Source: a virus
Direction: 5' to 3' (one strand)
IMG/VR virus record: IMGVR_UViG_3300011116_000615
Span: 1 to 23,869 of that record
Length of the DNA stretch: 23,869 nucleotides
Shown here: positions 6,127 through 13,200 of the stretch, one piece after another
How positions within the stretch are numbered: position 1 is the first letter of the stretch
Layout: the number at the start of each line of letters is the position of its first letter
The notes under the pieces: generated by a model
Databases searched by the model: none
Seen by the model: the letters and a program-made list of their open reading frames with translations, nothing else
Told to the model about the DNA's origin: nothing
Program-made: the position numbers and the translations under genes

Positions 6127-6601
6127 TGATAAAAAAGTATATTTTGGAAGGTACAGGAATCTTGCTACATGGATAATGGATAGCTTAACATGGCAGAACG
6201 ATTGTGCTATCTGTGTAGAAGATTCTTCCCTCCAAAATATTACTTTTCGCAAACATGCCAATGTAAAAGCAAGTAACAAGATTAGCCGAAACGTCGGCAT
6301 GAATCAAGGAGCTTCCAGAACAATTATTGACTTATTAGAATTAAATGGTCATAAAGTAAAAGGTATTTCACCACAGCACAAAGGAAGTAAATGGACTATT
6401 GATTATTGTATGAGTGTAATAAAAGCAATGAAATTAGAGGTGCATGGAAATAAAAAACTTTCACAAGACGAAATAGACGCATTTCAAATAGCGTTGATTT
6501 CTAAAACATATTTTGAAAATGATGCAAGAGTTGGTTATAAAAAAGAAACTCCATCGATTGAACCTGGCATACATGGAGGAGACAATGAGACGAAAGATTA
6601 A
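6062..6601 (+). CDS. RuvC-like Holliday junction resolvase
   Basis: The N terminus MKFIGIDPAMRLNGLAV is the RNase H-fold first strand with catalytic D8. AICVEDS (49-55) provides the second acid E53, and DEIDAFQIAL (136-145) the C-terminal acid D139, in the order expected for RuvC. At 179 aa the length is right. RuvC-type enzymes cut four-way DNA junctions; phages use them to resolve recombination or replication branches before packaging. ATGs at 6062 and 6065 are both possible. The start lies within the last 65 bases of the preceding membrane-protein frame. Cleavage activity is inferred from fold and residues. Confidence 0.85.
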   Translation: MMKFIGIDPAMRLNGLAVCVIDDKKVYFGRYRNLATWIMDSLTWQNDCAICVEDSSLQNITFRKHANVKASNKISRNVGMNQGASRTIIDLLELNGHKVKGISPQHKGSKWTIDYCMSVIKAMKLEVHGNKKLSQDEIDAFQIALISKTYFENDARVGYKKETPSIEPGIHGGDNETKD

Positions 6602-6692
6602 CTATTTTTACGTTGATTATTTAGCCACCAGGATAAGGCAAGAAGAAACTAAACTTACATTATTAAAAATAAACAGTCATGGCAATAACTAA
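6585..6692 (+). CDS. Possible small basic protein, 35 aa
   Basis: The frame starts at ATG 6585, overlapping the end of the resolvase gene, and stops at TAA 6690-6692, overlapping the next ATG (6679) by 14 bases. The product is basic (MRRKINYFYVDYLATRIRQE) and could be a short helix. It fills the 77-base gap between two confident genes. No Bacteroidota-like A-rich leader is evident. Plausible but unproven. Confidence 0.35.
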   Translation: MRRKINYFYVDYLATRIRQEETKLTLLKINSHGNN

Positions 6693-6957
6693 TTTTTTAA
6701 AACCAAATGAGATAAAGCAAGGTTTGATGTTAATTGAAAAATATCCCAAACCAATAAATAAAAATAATGTTGTAAACACAAATAGTGCTTTATTACAATT
6801 TTACTCCGGTAACGATGGTTCAGGTAGGAAATTTTTAGAGTATATGAATCCGGAAAGGATGTTAGCTATATTGTTTATGATTATAAATAATACAAGCGAA
6901 AAGGATGAAGTAAAAGCTAAAGCATCTACGATGTTTAAAAGAATATTAAAGGAATAG
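6679..6957 (+). CDS. Hypothetical protein, 92 aa
   Basis: This is an ATG frame preceded by ATTAAAAATAAACAGTC, ending 28 bases before the terminator at 6986. The protein is soluble, with a helix PERMLAILFMIINN and a charged C-terminal helix (KDEVKAKASTMFKRILKE). No recognised domain or catalytic motif. It is the last gene of the rightward block. Confidence 0.7.
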   Translation: MAITNFLKPNEIKQGLMLIEKYPKPINKNNVVNTNSALLQFYSGNDGSGRKFLEYMNPERMLAILFMIINNTSEKDEVKAKASTMFKRILKE

Positions 6958-6985
6958 GTTAAAGGTGAGTATTAGTGTTTTGTTG

Positions 6986-7015
6986 GCCGTAGGTATTTTA
7001 TCCTACGGCTTTTTT
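6986..7015 (+). terminator. Intrinsic terminator at the convergence of early and late units
   Basis: GCCGTAGG (6986-6993) pairs perfectly with CCTACGGC (7002-7009) around an 8-base loop and is followed by TTTTTT (7010-7015). It ends the rightward block one base before the last codon of the leftward amidase gene. On the other strand the hairpin is not followed by a T run, so it acts best for rightward transcription. Confidence 0.88.
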
Positions 7016-7016
7016 G

Positions 7017-7676
7017 TTACCATTCCACACCTTCCTTAATAGCATATTCAAGAATGCCTTTTGCGTGAGCTTTAGCTATTGCCTCCTGCCATTCTCTGTC
7101 AATCATTAATACAGCATCGTTATAATTGGTAAAGAATCCATTCTCAGTCAACACTGCTGGCACCTTTGTTGCAGTAAGCATTTGAAACCTTGCCTCTCTA
7201 TCTAAGTCACCGTCGGAGTAATCATGTCTATGTATCCATCCTGGTGTAGCATCTTTTATTTCATGACCTATCAATGTAGCAAGGAGATCTGATTTCGTTT
7301 CACCTGGAGAGGTAAACACTTCCCATCCTCTGGCAGTAGTAGATGATGCTGCATTGCCATGAATAGAAACAAGGACAGTTGACTTGCCAAGTGTTGAATA
7401 GCTATTTACAAGCTGACATCTTTTATTAAGTGATGTGTCATTAATTGGCTCATAGACTGGTTTAACCTGGAAGCCATAATCAAGGAGGAACTGCTCTAAG
7501 AAATTGGCAACAGATCGATTAAACACACCTTCAAAAAACCATCCGTAAGAATGGAATTTTCCTTGCCTGTGTTGGAAACATTTAGATGGATAGGTAACAT
7601 ATTTATCCGGCCCTATTCCTTTTCTTAGCCCACCATGCCCAGCATCCACACAGACTACAAATTCATTTGCTTTCAT
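7017..7676 (-). CDS. Endolysin: N-acetylmuramoyl-L-alanine amidase (Amidase_3)
   Basis: The 219-aa protein has the zinc amidase motifs in order: VDAGHGG (H14), FFEGVFNRSVA (E49), VLVSIHGNA (H106) and the catalytic glutamate in LTENGFFTN (E178). Amidase_3 enzymes cut the bond between N-acetylmuramic acid and L-alanine in peptidoglycan. There is no N-terminal signal peptide, so release through the holin encoded two genes upstream in the transcript is expected. No cell-wall-binding domain follows the catalytic domain, as is common for phages of Gram-negative hosts. It is the last gene of the leftward late block and ends against the convergent terminator. A stem-loop lies 16 bases before its ATG. 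Confidence 0.92.
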   Translation of the reverse strand: MKANEFVVCVDAGHGGLRKGIGPDKYVTYPSKCFQHRQGKFHSYGWFFEGVFNRSVANFLEQFLLDYGFQVKPVYEPINDTSLNKRCQLVNSYSTLGKSTVLVSIHGNAASSTTARGWEVFTSPGETKSDLLATLIGHEIKDATPGWIHRHDYSDGDLDREARFQMLTATKVPAVLTENGFFTNYNDAVLMIDREWQEAIAKAHAKGILEYAIKEGVEW

Positions 7677-7692
7677 ATTTTTATATTTTTAA

Positions 7693-7718
7693 GGGGAATA
7701 GAAATTAATCTACTCCCC
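7693..7718 (-). other. Stem-loop just upstream of the endolysin start
   Basis: On the leftward strand GGGGAGTAGA pairs with TCTATTCCCC over ten positions (one G-T wobble) around the loop TTAATT. It is not followed by a T run, so it is not a standard terminator. It sits 16 bases before the amidase ATG and would enclose the stop codon (7705-7707) of the extended reading of the neighbouring gene. It could shield the mRNA or tune endolysin translation; that is inference. Confidence 0.5.
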
Positions 7719-7756
7719 TCGGCACTAAGGTAGCGATTCCTGCTGCGCCTATTTCT

Positions 7757-8050
7757 TTACAAGCGAAATCCAATCAATGCGAAAGCCGCATTAATCAATG
7801 ATAACTTTGCAGGCAATTTTACTTCAATTTCTTTTCCAGCACATTCGCGGCTTGTTTCCTTAATCTTATCCCAAATTATTTGGGCTAGTTGGATATATTC
7901 GCGCCACGTGAATTTCACTTTGTTGCCTTCTAAATGAACGTTTATCTCGGAAGCAAGTTCCGCAAAGTTCATCGAGTAACAAGCGATGTCACCAAGTGGA
8001 CTTTTAACTGTATCAGCCGATTTTAAGGCTTCTTTTAAATTAGTCTGCAT
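7757..8050 (-). CDS. Unknown small protein in the lysis cassette, 97 aa, probably longer by frameshift
   Basis: The ORF starts MQTNLKEALKSADTVKSPLGD, has a central WREYIQLAQIIWDKIKET, and ends in an Ala-rich hydrophobic stretch (LSLINAAFALIGFRL). The +1 frame beyond the last codons stays open to TAA 7705-7707 and reads CKEIGAAGIATLVPRGVD, a natural-looking continuation. Removing one G of the GG in ATTGGATTTC would join the two into about 114 residues. The gene lies between holin and amidase, a place often used for antiholins or spanins, but there is no signal peptide, lipobox or firm membrane helix. I cannot assign a function. Confidence 0.7.
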   Translation of the reverse strand: MQTNLKEALKSADTVKSPLGDIACYSMNFAELASEINVHLEGNKVKFTWREYIQLAQIIWDKIKETSRECAGKEIEVKLPAKLSLINAAFALIGFRL

Positions 8051-8060
8051 GATTATTATT

Positions 8061-8465
8061 TTAACGATTAAAAAATCTTGTAATTAAAACGCCAAGGTTT
8101 ACGCCTGTAATGCGCTTAATATTTTCAGCAATAGAATAAAGCTCCACCGTTGCAATTAAAAACGCTGCCATGTACGTTATGTTAAATGGAAGAGAAAAAG
8201 TATTTCTTGCACCCTCGAATATAAGGATGCCACAAAAATACACAACTATCTTTTCCATTGTTCGGTAAAGCCCTTTGCTATTTATCTTTTGCTGCTCTTT
8301 CTTTGCTGCGATTATTCCGGTTCCCATATCCGCAAAAACCACAAAGATTGTAAAAATCAAAAATCCCTTTATTGGTATGAAGAAAGAAAAAATATATCCA
8401 CAGCAAATCGCGTATGTTATTTTCTCCCACCCAAGGTGCAAAAAGTTGATTAACGTTGCTTTCAT
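8061..8465 (-). CDS. Phage holin (toxin-secretion/phage lysis holin family, Phage_holin_4)
   Basis: Three to four membrane segments are visible in 134 aa (around YAICCGYIFSFFIPI, FLIFTIFVVFADMG, IVVYFCGILIF and YMAAFLIATVEL). The pattern ADMGTGIIAAKKEQQKINSK followed by RTMEKIVVYF and IAENIKRITG is characteristic of the Phage_holin_4_1 family. Holins make holes in the inner membrane at a set time and let the endolysin reach peptidoglycan. Its ATG overlaps the stop of the exported protein gene as TAATG. The amidase lies downstream in the same transcript, completing the lysis pair. Confidence 0.92.
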   Translation of the reverse strand: MKATLINFLHLGWEKITYAICCGYIFSFFIPIKGFLIFTIFVVFADMGTGIIAAKKEQQKINSKGLYRTMEKIVVYFCGILIFEGARNTFSLPFNITYMAAFLIATVELYSIAENIKRITGVNLGVLITRFFNR

Positions 8466-9067
8466 TATTCCTTTTTTATTAGCCTAACATCATTATCCAC
8501 GGTTGCAAATTTACCGTTAGCAAATTTGTATAAGTCGTATTTGACACCATTAAATGAAAAGCTAATTTGGTTTGTAAAAGTCGAGAGTAATAGGTTGGTG
8601 GAAATCGTATATACTTTGCCGTTATCAGGATTAAATATTAATCTTTTATTAGCATTCAACTGTATTTCACCAAGGATATTTTCACCTTTAAAATTCAATG
8701 TCCAATCACCAAGGAAAGCAGTTGAATCACGGAGTGCCGTTGATGTATATACAGGTCTGCCGCTTATCTGCTGGTGCAAATTGTTGTAATAATTAATACG
8801 CTTAACCGCTTTACTTTTTAAAATCAATGGCTTTGCATGAATGGCTAATGTGTTGCTTTGCCTTTCAGCATCGGTAACAAGGCTTTGAATGGCTGTTAAG
8901 CTATCCCCAAGTATTTGTTTATTTCCCGTTATCGTGCTATCGCTGAATGTAGTCATAGTAACAATGTAATAAATGTTACCTTGCTTTTGAATGTACACCG
9001 TATCGGTAACAACGTCTTGCGAAATAGCAAGAAAAGGAATGAGTAAAAAGAAAAGTATTTTTTTCAT
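8465..9067 (-). CDS. Exported protein of the tail-fibre/lysis region, 200 aa
   Basis: A clear signal peptide, MKKILFFLLIPFLAISQ, opens the protein, with likely cleavage after residue 16 or 17 and no lipobox Cys. A short helical section (about residues 52-100) follows, then a beta-rich C-terminal half with DWTLNFKGENILGEIQLN and ISFSFNGVKYDLYKF. It lies between the chaperone-tipped fibre and the holin, with one base separating it from the fibre stop. I do not recognise a family. It might be a fibre accessory protein or act in the periplasm at lysis. The signal peptide is unusual for a phage late protein and matches that of the adjacent fibre gene in style. Confidence 0.8.
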   Translation of the reverse strand: MKKILFFLLIPFLAISQDVVTDTVYIQKQGNIYYIVTMTTFSDSTITGNKQILGDSLTAIQSLVTDAERQSNTLAIHAKPLILKSKAVKRINYYNNLHQQISGRPVYTSTALRDSTAFLGDWTLNFKGENILGEIQLNANKRLIFNPDNGKVYTISTNLLLSTFTNQISFSFNGVKYDLYKFANGKFATVDNDVRLIKKE

Positions 9068-9068
9068 G

Positions 9069-10259
9069 TTATTTGTTTTCGAGGATTAAAATTCTTTGTT
9101 CAAGGGCCTTGATAAGGGCTTGTTGCTCCTGTATGGCTTTGGTTAAGATGGGTATTAAACTTTGATAATCAACGCCCATAAATTCATCAAAATGAACACT
9201 TTCAGGAATCAAAGTGCCAATGTCTTGAGCAATAAAACCAAGTTGTTGTTCACCGTTACTTTTATAAGTATATTTTACAGGCTGCATTTGAATAACCTCG
9301 TTTAAGCCATAATTTAAAGTTTGAATTTCATCTTTTAAATTATAATCAGACCTTGTCGTATATCCAGCCGCACTAACGCGCCCACCGACGTAAACGCTAT
9401 CAACAACGTGCAACTTATAACCACTTTGTGGAGTTGTCGTGCCAATGCCTACGTTGCCATTCCTATCAAATTTAACAATTTGCGAAAATGTTAGAGTGGC
9501 TCCTGCTCCTGAAGTATTATTTGATGATGTATAAAAATCATATTCTCCATCTATACATGCAAATCGAGTTGCATAACCATTCTGATAGTATTTAAATCCT
9601 CCTGAAAAATAACTATTTGTCCAAAATTCTCCTTGTGTTCCAAACCCAACAAAACTTGTACCAGCTAATAGTTGAATAGCTTTAAAATTAGTCCATGGAC
9701 TTGGAGAAACGCCAATACCTAAATTTCCATTTGCATCCAATGTCATTTTATTTGTTGTATTTGTTGAAAATCCAAGTGTGTTTGATGCAGGTAAATATAT
9801 TCCATTAGTTGGAATTGTTGAGCTTGTAGGTCTAAAATTTGCGCCTACAACTGCACTTGTAAATGTCTTATCTCCTCCAATGCTTTGCGTCGTTGTTAAA
9901 TCTACAAAGTTTTGCGTTGTGCTACCAGTTCCCCCATTTCCTAAAGGCAACACTCCCGTGACTTTTGTCGTTAAAGATAATTGCCCTTGCAAATTATTTA
10001 AGCTATCAACTACTCTATTCCATTTTGGCGTTGTTGATGCACGGTAAAGCCATATAGCTTCTGTAATTGTATCAAGAACAAGATAGGCAGATGTGTCTAA
10101 TTTACTTGTCATTAAATTAACCGTATCAGTTGTTCTTCCACGCCACACCAGCCCATCTGACGTTGTTTGTTCGCCCAGTGTTATCTTTTGATTTGCATTG
10201 CCTTGGTACTGTGCCAAAGCAAGGCAAGGGAAAAGGAGTAGGAAAAGGAGTTGTTTCAT
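9069..10259 (-). CDS. Tail fibre with C-terminal S74 intramolecular chaperone and a signal peptide, 396 aa
   Basis: The C terminus carries an intramolecular chaperone of endosialidase domain (peptidase S74). It shows TRSDYNLKDEI (302-312, with catalytic S304 and K309), PVKYTYK, QLGFIAQDIG (339-348) and a final coiled coil (about 372-395). Such domains trimerise fibres and then cut themselves off before the conserved Ser. The shaft includes NGNLGIGVSPSP and NGNVGIGTTTP, repeats typical of fibres. The start MKQLLFLLLFPCLALAQ is a good signal peptide, odd for a virion protein. Residues about 24-83 resemble a module in the next, larger fibre (shared QTTxDGLVWRG). Probably receptor-binding. Confidence 0.9.
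   Translation of the reverse strand: MKQLLFLLLFPCLALAQYQGNANQKITLGEQTTSDGLVWRGRTTDTVNLMTSKLDTSAYLVLDTITEAIWLYRASTTPKWNRVVDSLNNLQGQLSLTTKVTGVLPLGNGGTGSTTQNFVDLTTTQSIGGDKTFTSAVVGANFRPTSSTIPTNGIYLPASNTLGFSTNTTNKMTLDANGNLGIGVSPSPWTNFKAIQLLAGTSFVGFGTQGEFWTNSYFSGGFKYYQNGYATRFACIDGEYDFYTSSNNTSGAGATLTFSQIVKFDRNGNVGIGTTTPQSGYKLHVVDSVYVGGRVSAAGYTTRSDYNLKDEIQTLNYGLNEVIQMQPVKYTYKSNGEQQLGFIAQDIGTLIPESVHFDEFMGVDYQSLIPILTKAIQEQQALIKALEQRILILENK
10011..10190 (-). repeat. Fibre N-terminal module, copy 2 (in the 396-aa fibre)
   Basis: Residues 24-83 (KITLGEQTTSDGLVWRG, then LVLDT and WNRV) align with residues 72-128 of the 1216-aa fibre. In both proteins the module directly follows the hydrophobic export-like segment, so segment and module appear to have been copied together. 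Confidence 0.75.
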
Positions 10260-10276
10260 GTTTATGTTTTTAATAA

Positions 10277-13200
10277 TTAATTACCAGCCATTTTTTGCCA
10301 ATACGTAGAACCAGTACTAATAAGCGTACACCACTTTCCGGGCCCTGCTCCTAAAATTTGACTATTTATACTTCCATCTAATTGTTGAATATTAGTAGCA
10401 TTACTTGTAATTGAGCCATTTCCAATATTTAAAACATGTATTTCTCTACCCGGAAAATCTGAGGCAGTTGGCAAAGTAAATGTAGCAAGATCGGAACGTC
10501 CCCATCTTATCCAAGTATCATTATCTAATACAATATATGTAGCAGCACTTCCAGCAACGTATTTTCTTCTAATATATCCTTCTCTATTATCAATATCATT
10601 TTGCATAACTACATTTCCCGTAAACGTTTTATTCCCGGCAAAACTTTGAGTAGTTGTATTCACCACTCCCGATGCTCCTGTACCTGCATCAGCAATAGTT
10701 ATACTTGGTGTAGTTGTACCATTTGCTACTGATATAGGTAAAGTACCTGTAACATTTGTTACTGTGCCACTGCCCCCTGTTGCGCTCAATGTGCCGCTTG
10801 ACAAAGATAATCCGCTGCCTATTGTAACTGTGGCAAATCTATCCGTAGAAGATAAACCAGCAAGCCTTGTTGCTACATAGGTATAATCTTTAAATACTGC
10901 TCTCGCATTAAATTGTGTTATACCTTCAAATACCTTATCTCCGCTAAATTGTTGTGTACCACTTGCTGTTACTATTCCAGCTACACCAAAACCTGCATCT
11001 GCCACGCTAATAATTGGTGTAGTCGTTGGGTTGGCTACTAAAATAGCACCGCTACCGCTTACACTTGTGACTGTACCTGTACCTGCACCAATCGCTGTTC
11101 TCGTATCAGCTCCATTTAAAAGAGTGATTGTATTATCTGTATTTACTTTGATAAATTTTTCAGATACGCTATTGGTAAGTCCAAACAAAGATTTACCAAC
11201 TGCCGTCGCTCCAAAATTAGTCAATGCACCGTCGGCTGTTGTTGCACCTGTACCACCATTTAACAAAGGTAAAGCAGTGCCACTATATGTCAATGCTAAA
11301 TTGCCGTTTATTGTTACAGGCGAACCGCTTACGGTAAATATTGAAGGTGCCGTTAATCCTACACTTGTAACTGTGCCAGTGCCTCCTCCTGATGTGTAAT
11401 TAGGTATATTTAAAGTAGTACCATTAAATGTAGCTAATCCAGTTGTTCCATTCGTGGTGAGTGAAATTGTATTTTGCTTGTTATTAAAAGTATTCCAATC
11501 TGCAGAAGTTAAAATACCACTTACAGTACTACTCGCATTACTTAAAGCATTTTGCTTATTATTAAATGTAGTCCAATCCGTAGAAGTCAAATAACCATTT
11601 ACGCTCCCAGTAGCTGCATTTATTGATAAAATAGGCGTAGTTGTTTTATTGGTAACCGAAATTGGCGTACCAACAGCCGCATCTACCTCTGTAACTGTAC
11701 CTGCACCAATGGCACTTCTAAAAGAAGCTGCTGATAATGCCGTGACTGTATTATCCGCATTAAATCGAGGGAAAGAAATAGTAGATGGATTAGTTAAAGT
11801 AAACATTGATTGCCCTATGGTTGTACCTCCTAAACTTGTTCGCCCTGTCGCTGCTACAAGTCCTGTACTTTCTCCATCCCATTTTAACCTATCTGTAAAT
11901 GCTATATTCCAATTACTTGAATTGTTTGGAATAGATGATGTCCAAGTTGTCCCGGTGCTTAAAGCTATACCTGCCTCTGGATATACAGGATTTGCTGTTT
12001 GTGAAACGCCTGCAGAACCAATGCCAGATACTGTGACTAAAGTATAGTTTTCACCTACTTTATAAGATGTAGCTGCTATTTTAATTTTATTTGTATCAAT
12101 AACGGAGTATTGGTCATTTATAAGTAATTGTCCATTGCGAAAGAGTAATATAAATGCCCTTAATTGTATAGGAAATTTATTTGTAATTGTCCAAGTCAAT
12201 GTATCTGTTGTAACATTATTATATTCTTGCTTAAGGATTTTAATTGTGTCATTGCCAATTCTAACTTTTACAATGCTATCTCTAACATAATTGTAAACAG
12301 TATTAGAATCAACTCTTAAAGTTCCTGTTGTGGTAATACTTCCACCTGTTAAGCCGTATGCCGTTGCTACGCTTGTAACGGTGCCATTTCCTTTAGCATT
12401 TATTCTATTGGACAAAGAAGCCGTGTCAGTTGTATTTAATTTACTTGCAAATCTTGAAGTAAGGTTCAATAAACTTGTATCCGTCAACTCCATTAAAACA
12501 GATAAATCAGCCGAAACCGTACCAGTCGTTGTTATTGGATTTGGGCTAACTGTAATTCCTGTCCCTGCTGAAATAGACGTTAAACTTCCCGATCCTCCAC
12601 CACTTCCTGCACCGCCACCACCTTTAGGAAATATAACAGTATAATTTTCGCCTATTTTATATGAGGTTGCCGCAATGACTACCGATGTTTTGGTAGGTAT
12701 AGTATATTGAGATGGCAGCAATATTTGACCATTACGGTAAACTTGAACAACCTTCACACCACCGGGAACTAATGTATCTGTTTGCGTCCAAGTTAATGTT
12801 GATGATTGAACGTTGCTAAAATCTTCACGAGCATAAAATCTTCCAGCAGTATCGACATAACTTTTTTTTGCATAGGTTGAAAGCATTGAAGCCGTGTCAC
12901 TCACCAAAAGTGCAGCCGTTGTATCTCGCCATAATCCACCTGAATAATATAAAGTAGCACCTGTAACTGGATTAGTTATTCGAGTGTCGTGAAGCTCGTC
13001 AAGCTCCTGCCCGTTACGAATTTTAACAAACAATTCTCCCGATCCGTTATTACTTTTGACACATACGCCAATATATACGCTGTGTTGTGGTGCTTGCGGC
13101 TTTGTGGAAGTCAATGCACCTGCCACCGTTGGCGATAAATACACCGCGCTATCTTCTGTTAAGGCTGATGTGTTTAAGCCTGTTATTAAGCCTTCGGTAA

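Noticed and set aside
7802-7809. TAACTTTG match to the Bacteroidota -7 promoter consensus on the plus strand
   Set aside because: It lies inside a leftward gene, points against it, and has no rightward gene downstream; a chance match is likely in AT-rich sequence.
11471-11590. Short direct repeats resembling a CRISPR array
   Set aside because: Only two units, in frame within the fibre coding sequence and conserved as peptide (LTSxDWxTFNNKQN); no array structure or cas genes.
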